Assembly: GCA_009843565.1 (NCBI GenBank)
Contig: VYDF01000093.1
Span: forward strand, 1-9,777
Direction of reading: 5' to 3'
From: Acidimicrobiia bacterium
GTDB lineage: Bacteria; Actinomycetota; Acidimicrobiia; Acidimicrobiales; Bin134
Length of the DNA: 9,777 bases
Made by a program: the position numbers and the translations under genes. The notes below the pieces were generated by a model. It was not told the origin of the DNA, made no database searches, and saw only the letters and a list, made by a program, of their open reading frames with translations. The first letter of the stretch is position 1. Every line of letters starts with the position of its first letter. Below are positions 1-6,932 of the stretch, piece by piece.

Positions 1-389
1 CTCCCGGCGGGGTGGTGGATCCGGGCGAGACCCTGCTGGAGGCGCTGGGGCGGGAAGTGCTTGAGGAGACCGGGATCCAAGTTGATCACTGGGACGGCCC
101 TCTGTATGAGATAACCGTAGATTTCTCCGACCTGGGCTGGCGGCTCAGGGTGGAGGCCCATCGGGCGGTTGACTGGAACGGCGAGATCGTGTTGGAAGAT
201 CCCGACGGCATCGTGGAGCACGCTGACTTCTATGGCCTGGACGAGTGCGAGGTTCACTTGGTGCAGAGCCCCCGTTGGGTACGCGAGCCGTTATTGGAAT
301 GGTGCCGCCAGCGGCCCAACCAGATGCTGAGCTTTCGCTATGAGGTGACTGGCGCTGAGATTGATGGCCTCACGGTGACTCGGTTGTAG
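1..389 (+). CDS. Nudix hydrolase, 3' part (5' end outside window)
   Basis: The frame is open to the left edge (first full codon at base 3) and ends at TAG 387-389. Right at the edge it reads PGGVVDPGETLLEALGREVL followed by EETGI, a perfect match to the Nudix box G-x5-E-x7-R-E-U-x-E-E-x-G-U, whose glutamates bind the divalent metal used to hydrolyse a nucleoside-diphosphate-X substrate. Only the N-terminal strand region (perhaps 30-50 residues) should be missing; a GTG at 12 is inside the Nudix box and cannot be the real start. The substrate cannot be told from sequence. Candidates are oxidised dNTPs (MutT-like) or other nucleotide derivatives. The stop lies three bases before the dinB GTG, so co-transcription with the polymerase is likely, which would fit a nucleotide-pool or mutation-related role (inference). 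Confidence 0.93.
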   Translation, partial: PGGVVDPGETLLEALGREVLEETGIQVDHWDGPLYEITVDFSDLGWRLRVEAHRAVDWNGEIVLEDPDGIVEHADFYGLDECEVHLVQSPRWVREPLLEWCRQRPNQMLSFRYEVTGAEIDGLTVTRL

Positions 390-392
390 TTC

Positions 393-1661
393 GTGCCGGC
401 GATGTCAGGGAATACTCAGAGCGACAGCGCCCTCCCTCAGTCGGGAACCATCCTGCACGTGGACATGGACGCCTTCTTCGTGTCGGTGGAGCAGATTCGA
501 CGACCTGAACTCAGGGGCTTGCCGTTGGCGGTAGGAGGTCCGGGCAATAGGGGAGTGGTGGCATCGGCCTCCTATGAGGCAAGGGCTTACGGGGTTCACT
601 CGGCCATGCCCTCAGGACGGGCGCGACAGCTGTGTCCCGACATTGTCTTCTTGCCCGGTGATCACGAGCTGTATTCCGAGGTGAGCAGACGCATCATGGG
701 CATCCTGCGGTCGTTCACCCCGCTGGTCGAGCCCCTTTCGGTGGATGAGGCGTTCTTGGATGTGTCCGGCGCCCATCGCCCTCCGGTGGAGATCGGCCAT
801 TTGATCCGAAGGCAGGTCAGCAGCGAAGAGGGCATCAACTGCGCGGTGGGCGTGGCCGCGGTCAAGTTCTTGGCCAAACTGGGCTCCAAGCTGGCCAAGC
901 CCGAGCCGACCCCGTCGGGGCCGTCGGGTGGGGCCGGCGTGTTCGAGGTGCCGGTGGGAGAGGAACGAGCATTTCTGTCGCCTCGCCCGGTCAGCGACAT
1001 TTGGGGGGTGGGTCCGGTCACGCTGGGCCAACTCAATCGGATCGGGGTCGCCACCATCGGGGAGTTGGCAGAGTTCCCCTTGGAGCGGCTTGAGCAGATC
1101 GTGGGCAAGGCCCACGGCCGCCATCTGCACAGCCTGGCCAACGCAGTGGATCCCCGCCCGGTGGTACCGGACACGGCGGCCAAGTCGATGAGCCGCGAGG
1201 AGACATTCGCCCGCGACCTGCACACCCACGAGGCACTGGGCGCGGAATTGGTGGCGCTCAGCGACTCAGTGGCCTCCCGGCTGCGGTCCGCGGGGATGGC
1301 CGGGCGCACGGTCACCATCAAAGTCCGCTTTGGGGATTTCAGCACCATCACCCGATCGCACACCCTGGCCAGCGCAGTCGATTCCGGGGTGGTCCTAGCT
1401 CGAGAAGCCAAGCAATTGCTGAAGGAAGTAGATGTGGCTCCGGGCGTGCGGTTGATTGGGGTTGGCGTTTCCGAGTTGGAGGATTCCAGCCAGCGACAGC
1501 TCGCGCTGGATCTGGAAGGAAATGAGGCGGCCGATCCCTCATGGCACGACGTGGATCGCGCTATTGACCGCATCAGAGACCGCTTCGGATCCGAGGCCAT
1601 CCAAACCGGAGGCGCTGCCGATGCCGGCCCCCGACAAACCGGCTGGAATCGGCCTAATTGA
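393..1661 (+). CDS. dinB: DNA polymerase IV (Y-family, translesion)
   Basis: A complete 422-residue protein of normal family length. The N-terminal palm motif HVDMDAFF carries metal-binding D24 and the probable steric-gate residue F29. The second catalytic motif LSVDEAFLDVSG carries D118-E119. The fingers region has SYEARAYGV (about 60-68), then come the helix-hairpin-helix thumb (DIWGVGPVTLGQL, about 202-214) and the little-finger domain. Near the C-terminus QLALDL (369-374) resembles the beta-clamp-binding consensus QLxLF. All catalytic residues are present, so the enzyme should be active in error-prone bypass of damaged template. Start: GTG 393 gives a tight junction with the Nudix gene; ATG 402 is an equally possible start, and neither has a clear Shine-Dalgarno. 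I saw no SOS box just upstream, as expected if transcription starts further left. The residues after about 400 are a low-conservation tail. Confidence 0.97.
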   Translation: MPAMSGNTQSDSALPQSGTILHVDMDAFFVSVEQIRRPELRGLPLAVGGPGNRGVVASASYEARAYGVHSAMPSGRARQLCPDIVFLPGDHELYSEVSRRIMGILRSFTPLVEPLSVDEAFLDVSGAHRPPVEIGHLIRRQVSSEEGINCAVGVAAVKFLAKLGSKLAKPEPTPSGPSGGAGVFEVPVGEERAFLSPRPVSDIWGVGPVTLGQLNRIGVATIGELAEFPLERLEQIVGKAHGRHLHSLANAVDPRPVVPDTAAKSMSREETFARDLHTHEALGAELVALSDSVASRLRSAGMAGRTVTIKVRFGDFSTITRSHTLASAVDSGVVLAREAKQLLKEVDVAPGVRLIGVGVSELEDSSQRQLALDLEGNEAADPSWHDVDRAIDRIRDRFGSEAIQTGGAADAGPRQTGWNRPN

Positions 1662-1704
1662 GATTAGAGATGCTCTCACGAAGGCCAGCTCGGAGTTTCT
1701 GGCA

Positions 1705-1733
1705 TTGTCTCAAGAGTCGGCCTGTGAGACACT
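1705..1733 (+). promoter_or_regulatory. weak candidate promoter for the DUF3040 gene
   Basis: TTGTCT (1705-1710) and GACACT (1728-1733) are 17 bp apart and resemble -35 and -10 boxes, though the -10 lacks the leading T of TANNNT. A start site about 7 bp later would fall on the GTG at 1740, giving a leaderless mRNA, which is common in actinobacteria. The boxes lie within the inverted repeat, so a bound protein would block them. This is pattern-matching only. Confidence 0.2.
1706..1731. promoter_or_regulatory. 7-bp inverted repeat before the DUF3040 gene
   Basis: TGTCTCA at 1706-1712 and its exact reverse complement TGAGACA at 1725-1731 are separated by 12 bases, 8 bases before the GTG at 1740. 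The spacing (19 bp centre to centre, about two helical turns) suits a dimeric repressor site. It could equally be an RNA hairpin. There is no following T-run, so it is a poor intrinsic terminator for dinB. The dyad is directly seen; a role is inference. Confidence 0.4.
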
Positions 1734-1739
1734 AAACAT

Positions 1740-2258
1740 GTGCCACTTTCCGAGGACGAGCAACGCATCCTCAGCGAAATAGAGGAGCAGCTTTACGAAA
1801 CCGATCCGGCGTTGGCCCGAGAGGTTGGCCGGACCACGGTGTTCACCCACCCGGCCCGTAATCTGCGGCTGGCCATCCTGGCCTTCATTGTCGGACTGGT
1901 GTACATGATTCTGACTCTTTCCACGTCGTTTTGGCTGTCGTTCCTGGGGTTCCTGGTCATGTTGGGCGCGTCGCTTTGGGGCTGGAGCAACTTGCGACAG
2001 CTCGGGCGGTTCGGACTCCAACAGATCAGCGACAGCATCAATCGGGGCGAGGTGAGCAACTATCTGCGGTCACCGGGCCGACGCATCGTCAACCGCCTGC
2101 GCCGTGGCGGTGCCGAGCAAACCGGCCGCGACAGCCCCGTACCCGGCGCCAGCTCTCCGGTCCCTCAATCACCGAGTCCCAAATCAATCAAGGCCCAAGA
2201 TTCCAACTCGGCGCGCCCTGTCCCCGCCGCGGCAAACCGAAGAGCGGGCGAGGGTTGA
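1740..2258 (+). CDS. DUF3040 two-helix membrane protein
   Basis: A 172-residue protein that starts MPLSEDEQRILSEIEEQLYE, the typical opening of the actinobacterial DUF3040 family. After this charged amphipathic N-terminus come two hydrophobic segments, about 42-60 and 65-82, separated by a very short turn, then a charged linker and a low-complexity Pro/Ser/Ala tail from about 125 to the end. The protein is probably an inner-membrane hairpin with both ends in the cytoplasm. No enzymatic motif is visible and the family's role is unknown. In many actinobacteria I recall DUF3040 genes lying near dinB and the cell-division/envelope cluster, which fits this locus. The GTG start is chosen because MPLSE is the family N-terminus; the overlapping ATG at 1738 is in another frame. 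The last 71 bp run antisense through the 3' end of the transglutaminase gene. Confidence 0.9.
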   Translation: MPLSEDEQRILSEIEEQLYETDPALAREVGRTTVFTHPARNLRLAILAFIVGLVYMILTLSTSFWLSFLGFLVMLGASLWGWSNLRQLGRFGLQQISDSINRGEVSNYLRSPGRRIVNRLRRGGAEQTGRDSPVPGASSPVPQSPSPKSIKAQDSNSARPVPAAANRRAGEG

Positions 2259-4611
2259 ACGCTGCTGCCAGCTTCTGCCAGCGGCTCACCCTGAAATTGA
2301 CTTCGGCCCGCACCGATAGCGACCACGTTCGGGCCAGCCACTGATTCCGATCGCTGGGCTCTGTCGGAGCGAAGGTCGCAGCTGCGGCTAGTTCACCCAG
2401 TTGGCGCAGGTCAGGGCTGTGTAGGGGTACTTGCTCGATGGCTCGACGAGCGAATTCAGCATAAGTCTCGTCTGGCCGGGGATTCATTTGGATGAGGGCC
2501 AGCGACTCGACCGTCTCCGCCCATAGCAGTCTGATCTTGCCCCGATTGCCGGTGATCCTGAGGAATCGACGTTGATTTCGCAGTCTCTTGAGCTGGGGGA
2601 TGAGCAAGATGAGCAACACAACCAGCGACGGGGCCAGTATCGCAATCCAAGCCTTCCAGGTCATTCCGCCGCCGTCTTCTCGGGTTCCGGTCTGGGTGTC
2701 GCCGAGCCCGGGGGATTCAGGGGGGAAGAGGCTGTCGAAGTCGACTGGGGCGTCAGGAATGCCTGCGGAATCGAGAGGCGGGCTGTCATCGACAGGAGCG
2801 AGCTCGATTGCGCCGATGGCCTGATTCTCGGCCACTCCCGTGTAGTTCTGGGCGCCAGGTGCGCCTCGGCCCGGTGTGGGCTCGAAGGCCACCCAGCCCA
2901 CTCCGGCGAGATAGACCTCGGGCCAGGCGTGGGCGTGCTTTCCCCGCACCACATATAGATCGGGGTCGCCTGGATCGTTCTCACCCACGGTGAAGCCCAC
3001 CGCCACCCGAGCCGGCAAGCCCAGCGACCGGGCCATGGCGGCAAATGTCCCGGCGAACTGCTCGCAGTATCCCCTGCGAGTGCTGAGAAAATCCTCGATG
3101 CGGTTCTCAGAATGACCGGGCGTCACATTGGCGTCGTAGGTAAAGCTCCCGTTGCGAAAGAAATCTTGAAGGGCCAGAGCCTGCTCGTAGCCTGACTCAG
3201 CTCCAGCGGTCAGCTGGTCGGCCAAAGCTCTCACCCGGGGGCTGAAGTCGGATGGCAGCGCGGCATACGAAGCCACCTCGGGGATCGGGGCCGCATCTAG
3301 GGAGATGGATTTGAGAACTTCGGGATCGAATCGGGGCAGCGCCGATGAAACCGTGTATGTGAGTCCATTGGAGCTGGTCAGCGAGCGACCCACGATAAGG
3401 GTCGAGGAGGTCGGCTCGTAGCTGATGTCGACGGTGTCTGTTCCGACGGTGTCTGCGTCGGCAGTTGCTGCGGCGGCAGCACCCAAGTCGTCAAAATTAA
3501 TGCCGCCGGCGTTCATGCTGACAGTGTTCGCCACTAGGGACCGGGGTTCGAACGCGGCGGGCAGCCACACCGCGCCCAGCTGTTCGATGCTGTACTGCTG
3601 GACGGATTCCTGCACGCTGGAGCCCGACTGGAACAGCGACGGCAGCTGTGTGGGGCGAGCGGCGTAATCGGCTCGGGAGGTCCACACCTGCCCGTCGAAC
3701 TTGTCCAGCGAAGTGAGCCGCCAGTACGACCGCTCTTCTGCCCGTACGCGGAACATCACCGTCTCTCCCTGGCTTACCAGCCGGCCCCTGATGTCCACCA
3801 GGGGGCTGATCACTACTCTCCCCGGAGTCCTCCTGCCCCGCTCGACGGCCTCGGTGAGGTCGATAATCGGGTCTTCGTCGTTGCCCAGAACCGGTCCCGC
3901 GGCGATTGACGCGGCTAGAGCAACAGCGGCTAGTGCGGCGCTTCCGGCCAACAGCGCCCGGCGTCCAATCGACGCCCGGCTCTCGCCTCCCGACCAAACG
4001 GCATTGGCGGTGCGGGCCGCAAGCCGGTGAATCGAGGCGAACAGCAGCAGGGCTCCAGTGAACACCCCAATGGTCAGAATCCGATGCTGATCTTCGCCCA
4101 CAAGTCCCACGAAGCCGATGGCGGCAATCGGCAGCACCATGGGCTCGAACAGGGTCCGCGCTCGCATCGCGGTCCAGTCGCTGAGGAAGGCGATCAGCCA
4201 CACCGCAGCCATGGCGCTCACGATGAAACCGTCCAGCGTCTCAACCGGAGGACTGAGTTCTCCAAATGAAGTCCAGGCCTGTTCGAGATCATCGGCCAGC
4301 GCAGCCCGAGTGCCTCCGGCGGGCAGGCCCCAAACGGTGGTGTCCCAGTAGTACGACCAGGTAACCGTGAGCACCAATCCCACGCCGCCGGCCAATGCAG
4401 ACACGAGCATTCCCCAGCCGATGCGGCGAACAACCAGGGCCAGAAGATGGCTCAAGGCGGCGGCCCCGAATACCGGCAGTATCCAGGCGTCGCCTTCAAA
4501 GACTCGGATAAGGCTGAAGGCGGTGGCCGCCGTCAGAATCGGCCCGGCGATTTCCAACGCGGATTCCCACCCGGTTGGCCATCGGTTGCTCGAACCTTGA
4601 GGGGCGATCAT
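2188..4611 (-). CDS. TgpA-type membrane transglutaminase-like protein (DUF3488/DUF4129 architecture)
   Basis: An 807-residue protein. Six or seven N-terminal membrane helices (about 20-38, 43-61, 66-88, 129-146, 155-171, 178-198, 219-238) form a DUF3488-like region. A large extracytoplasmic domain contains the transglutaminase-like core, then one helix at about 653-674 and a cytoplasmic DUF4129-like C-terminal region (about 700-770). The catalytic Cys is in RRGYCEQFAG (C516) and the His in KHAHAWPEVY (H561); the third position, in WVAFEPTPG, is Glu (E577) instead of the Asp usual in the fold. Between helices and core is an Ala/Asp/Thr-rich variable stretch. Relatives are thought to cleave or crosslink peptides or proteins at the cell surface; the substrate here is unknown. 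The ATG at 4611 is preferred over a start 27 codons upstream because it overlaps the DUF58 stop as ATGA, the usual coupled arrangement. Last gene of the MoxR operon. Confidence 0.94.
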   Translation of the reverse strand: MIAPQGSSNRWPTGWESALEIAGPILTAATAFSLIRVFEGDAWILPVFGAAALSHLLALVVRRIGWGMLVSALAGGVGLVLTVTWSYYWDTTVWGLPAGGTRAALADDLEQAWTSFGELSPPVETLDGFIVSAMAAVWLIAFLSDWTAMRARTLFEPMVLPIAAIGFVGLVGEDQHRILTIGVFTGALLLFASIHRLAARTANAVWSGGESRASIGRRALLAGSAALAAVALAASIAAGPVLGNDEDPIIDLTEAVERGRRTPGRVVISPLVDIRGRLVSQGETVMFRVRAEERSYWRLTSLDKFDGQVWTSRADYAARPTQLPSLFQSGSSVQESVQQYSIEQLGAVWLPAAFEPRSLVANTVSMNAGGINFDDLGAAAAATADADTVGTDTVDISYEPTSSTLIVGRSLTSSNGLTYTVSSALPRFDPEVLKSISLDAAPIPEVASYAALPSDFSPRVRALADQLTAGAESGYEQALALQDFFRNGSFTYDANVTPGHSENRIEDFLSTRRGYCEQFAGTFAAMARSLGLPARVAVGFTVGENDPGDPDLYVVRGKHAHAWPEVYLAGVGWVAFEPTPGRGAPGAQNYTGVAENQAIGAIELAPVDDSPPLDSAGIPDAPVDFDSLFPPESPGLGDTQTGTREDGGGMTWKAWIAILAPSLVVLLILLIPQLKRLRNQRRFLRITGNRGKIRLLWAETVESLALIQMNPRPDETYAEFARRAIEQVPLHSPDLRQLGELAAAATFAPTEPSDRNQWLARTWSLSVRAEVNFRVSRWQKLAAAFNPRPLFGLPRRGQGAPSWNLGP

Positions 4612-5876
4612 GGGCGGGGAGTGGGAGCGGTTGCGTCGGCCGGGTTGGGCCCGACCGAGGGATCCTCGCTGGAGGCCGTATGCGCGGCCCAAGCCTCGGT
4701 GAATCCCAGGGGCTTGTCCACCAATAGCAGGCCGGTGCCGGGGATGTACGCCGGGGGCAGCTGCTCGGGCTGATCTGGCTCGTCACCGGCGAACAGCACC
4801 ACCGTCTTGGAGCTGAAGTGCGAGCCCAAAGATGTCAGCGACCCCGATTCAGTTCCGTCCACCGAGGCAGCCACCAGCACCACCAATCCGCCGCCTTGAC
4901 CTCGGCTGAGCCATTCGACGGCGCCGAACAGGCTGCCGACGTCGGGGCTGACCAGCGTCAGGTGGCCGTAGATCTTGTGCAGATGGGCAGAGTCCGACCC
5001 GTAGCCGCTGTCGAAGTCCGCAGTGGTCACCAGACGGACTTGGTCGCCCCGGTGCTGGCTGGCCCGACAGATGCTGGCGGCGGCCGACACCATGGCCTCA
5101 AACCGCTCTCCGGCTCCGACTTTCGACTCGAAGTCCAACAGGACAGCCCGGGTGTCGAGAAGGACTGTTGTGTGGGTGTGGGAGAACTCTTCGAACTGAC
5201 GCACGATGAGCTCGTCGTGGTGGGCTGACGACCTCCAGTGAATGCGCCGGGGATCGTCGCCTCTCTGAAACGGGCGCAGTCCGTACAGTTCATCGCCGCT
5301 CTGGGCCATGGGGCTGCGCCTAACTGCGTCGAATGTGTTTCCGGGCAGGCGAGGAGGGGGTCTGACCGGGTACACCGTGGGGTAGACAAGGGCCTCAGCT
5401 GGCTCGCCGGACTCGAAGCGCCGAATGGAGATGCCGAGCGGATCGGTCAGCGTCAGGGCCAGCGGGCCGGTCTTCAGGTGCCCGCGCTTCGCGGTGGGCA
5501 GCCGATAGGAAACGGTCATCTCGTCTCGACCCGAGATGGGGGCAACCAGCGTGTCGGGCGACTGGAAAAAGTCGGATGCGCTTTCGGTGGAGAAAGTGTG
5601 GCTGTCGGCCAGTTGCAGCACCGGACTGCGCAGACCGCTGGGGTTGGCCAGCTCGATGCGCACTTGGCAGTCGTCGCCGACATGCAATTGCAGTGGCTTG
5701 AGCGACCTAGCCGTTACCCGCAGGGGTTGGCGGACCCGGACGTAGACCACCGAGAGGATGGCCACCGCCGCGCCGGCGATGCCCACGCCCAGCAATTCGC
5801 TGGACCCGAACACACGGCCCGCCGCCACCAGCAGTGCGGAAAAGATAAGAAGCAGCCAGCCCGTTGCGGTGAGCAT
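4608..5876 (-). CDS. DUF58 domain protein, membrane anchored
   Basis: A 422-residue protein with two N-terminal membrane helices (about 5-20 and 28-46). A long beta-rich segment (about 50-190) follows, and then the DUF58 signature with GDELYGLRPFQRGDDPRRIH leading to W214-R215-S216-S217-A218. The next strand, TTVLLDT (D241), begins a von Willebrand factor A-like fold, but the metal-site DxSxS is replaced by DTRAV, so classical metal-ion binding is doubtful. DUF58 proteins are almost always encoded beside a MoxR ATPase and are presumed to be its partner, possibly linking it to envelope assembly or protein maturation. The ATG start gives the hydrophobic anchor at the extreme N-terminus. There is no Shine-Dalgarno: the 13-bp gap after moxR is pyrimidine-rich on the coding strand, so translation may depend on coupling. 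The stop overlaps the transglutaminase start (ATGA). Confidence 0.95.
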   Translation of the reverse strand: MLTATGWLLLIFSALLVAAGRVFGSSELLGVGIAGAAVAILSVVYVRVRQPLRVTARSLKPLQLHVGDDCQVRIELANPSGLRSPVLQLADSHTFSTESASDFFQSPDTLVAPISGRDEMTVSYRLPTAKRGHLKTGPLALTLTDPLGISIRRFESGEPAEALVYPTVYPVRPPPRLPGNTFDAVRRSPMAQSGDELYGLRPFQRGDDPRRIHWRSSAHHDELIVRQFEEFSHTHTTVLLDTRAVLLDFESKVGAGERFEAMVSAAASICRASQHRGDQVRLVTTADFDSGYGSDSAHLHKIYGHLTLVSPDVGSLFGAVEWLSRGQGGGLVVLVAASVDGTESGSLTSLGSHFSSKTVVLFAGDEPDQPEQLPPAYIPGTGLLLVDKPLGFTEAWAAHTASSEDPSVGPNPADATAPTPRP

Positions 5877-5889
5877 GGTTGGGGAGGAG

Positions 5890-6849
5890 CTAGTCGACCG
5901 GGGCTGGAACCGAGCTCATGATTTCGTCCACGATTTGCGCGGGCGGTGTGCCGTGGGCCCGGGCCTGGGGGTTCAACAGCAGCCGATGGGCCAACACGGG
6001 TACGGCCAGTTGCTTCACATCGTCGGGGAGCACGTAATCGCGTCCTTGGGATGCTGCCCGCACCCGACTGGCCCGTTGCAGAGCGAGGGTGGCTCGGGTG
6101 GACATCCCCAAGATGAGGCTGGGGTGGCTACGGGTGGCGTTGGCGATCAGCACCAAATAGCGCTTGATACCCGGCGCGGTGAACACCGCACTGGCATGGT
6201 CGGCCAGCGCGCTGACTGCTTGGGAGTCCACCGCGGGGCGAAGGACGTCCAGAGGATTGTCGGTGCCGTGGGCGTCGAGAATTTCGAGCTCGGCCTGCTT
6301 CGAGGGGTAGCCCACCTCGATTCGCATCAAGAACCGGTCGAGTTGGCTCTCGGGCAGCGGATAGGTGCCCTCGTGCTCAAGCGGATTCTGAGTGGCGATC
6401 ACCATGAACGGCCGGGGGAGGGGATGGGTGGTGCCGTCCACCGTTACCTGGCGCTCGGCCATGGCCTCCAAGAGTGCCGATTGGGTTTTTGGAGAGGCTC
6501 GATTGATCTCGTCGGCCACCACGATGCCCGAGAACACCGGCCCGGGCTGAAAATCGAGCGTGTTCGCAGTCCGGTTCCAGATGGTGGCGCCAACCACATC
6601 GGAGGGGAGCAGGTCGGGTGTGAACTGGATGCGGCCGAATTCGGCCTGCACGGTGATGGCCAGCGCTTTGGCCAGGCTGGTTTTGCCCACACCGGGGGCG
6701 TCCTCGATGAGCAGATGCCCTTCGGACAGCAGGCAGGTGACGGCCAAGTCCAGCACGTCGGGCTTGCCCATGATGGCCTTGCCGATGTTGGAAACGATGG
6801 ATTGGAACTGCTCGGCGAACAGCGGTTCCTCTGATTCTCTCATCGCCAT
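5890..6849 (-). CDS. MoxR-family AAA+ ATPase
   Basis: A 319-residue protein, the usual MoxR length. Walker A is EDAPGVGKTS (49-58, catalytic K56-T57), Walker B is VVADEINRA (110-118, D113-E114), sensor 1 is MVIATQNP (149-156), and YPLPESQLDRF (163-173) carries the arginine-finger region. PDLLPSDVVGA and the LLEAMAERQVTV insert motif are MoxR hallmarks. All ATPase residues are intact. Such proteins act as cytoplasmic hexameric chaperone-like machines that remodel or activate partner proteins; here the partners are probably the DUF58 and transglutaminase proteins encoded downstream. The start is ATG 6849 (MAMRESEE); a second ATG two codons later (6843) is also possible. The start lies inside a 27-bp sequence duplicated just upstream, so initiation may be affected by the mini-ORF there. 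Confidence 0.97.
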   Translation of the reverse strand: MAMRESEEPLFAEQFQSIVSNIGKAIMGKPDVLDLAVTCLLSEGHLLIEDAPGVGKTSLAKALAITVQAEFGRIQFTPDLLPSDVVGATIWNRTANTLDFQPGPVFSGIVVADEINRASPKTQSALLEAMAERQVTVDGTTHPLPRPFMVIATQNPLEHEGTYPLPESQLDRFLMRIEVGYPSKQAELEILDAHGTDNPLDVLRPAVDSQAVSALADHASAVFTAPGIKRYLVLIANATRSHPSLILGMSTRATLALQRASRVRAASQGRDYVLPDDVKQLAVPVLAHRLLLNPQARAHGTPPAQIVDEIMSSVPAPVD

Positions 6850-6865
6850 AGTGTCGAGTCTCTCA
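6839..6865. repeat. 27-bp direct repeat, copy at the moxR start
   Basis: It is identical to 6906-6932 at 26 of 27 positions (T at 6852 against C at 6919). Read on the minus strand it begins with TGA, then weak purines GAGAG, then ATGGCGATGAG. In this copy the TGA ends the 17-codon mini-ORF and the ATG starts moxR. Confidence 0.9.
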
Positions 6866-6916
6866 ATTCGTTGGTGTCGGGAGGGGTGAGACCACGCGAG
6901 TTCTGCTCATCGCCAT
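6863..6916 (-). CDS. possible 17-codon upstream ORF of moxR
   Basis: It reads MAMSRTRVVSPLPTPTN then TGA. The start context is the same as that of moxR because both lie in the 27-bp repeat: GAGAG, 10 bases, ATGGCGATGAG. The stop is also supplied by the repeat, so DUF2889 stop to mini-ORF start and mini-ORF stop to moxR start are both 13 bases. It resembles no peptide I know. It could be a translated relay or leader peptide coupling DUF2889 to moxR translation, or only the by-product of a short tandem duplication of the intergenic junction. Nothing shows that it is made. Confidence 0.3.
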   Translation of the reverse strand: MAMSRTRVVSPLPTPTN

Positions 6917-6932
6917 AGCGTCGAGTCTCTCA
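6906..6932. repeat. 27-bp direct repeat, copy at the end of the DUF2889 gene
   Basis: The partner of 6839-6865, offset by 67 bp. Here the leading TGA (minus strand) is the stop of the DUF2889 gene and the ATG starts the 17-codon mini-ORF. Weaker similarity may extend past the repeat: TTCT next to each copy aligns if one base is skipped. The intervening 40 bp do not resemble moxR coding sequence. Confidence 0.9.

Noticed and set aside
662..1600. Minus-strand open frame (312 codons) opposite dinB.
   Set aside because: Ser/Arg/Pro-rich with no recognisable motif, and it lies wholly inside the clear DNA polymerase IV gene.
1684..1703. GCCAG / CTGGC hairpin after dinB as an intrinsic terminator.
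   Set aside because: The stem is only 5 bp with a 10-base loop and no T-run follows.
2188..2258. Overlap of convergent genes read as a frameshift or pseudogene.
   Set aside because: Both upstream domains are complete and only variable tails overlap; nothing indicates a broken frame.
4612..4692. Upstream start at 4692 for the transglutaminase protein.
   Set aside because: It would add 27 Arg/Gly-rich residues lying inside the DUF58 coding end. The ATGA overlap at 4608-4611 is the usual arrangement and puts helix 1 at a normal position.
5758..6834. Long plus-strand open frame (358 codons) opposite moxR and the start of DUF58.
   Set aside because: The translation is His/Gly/Gln-rich with no domain, while the minus strand carries intact Walker motifs. 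It is a high-GC shadow frame.
6839..6932. Two 27-bp repeats with a 40-bp spacer look like a minimal CRISPR array.
   Set aside because: There are only two copies, no cas genes, and each copy carries the start codon of a reading frame; a junction duplication explains it better.
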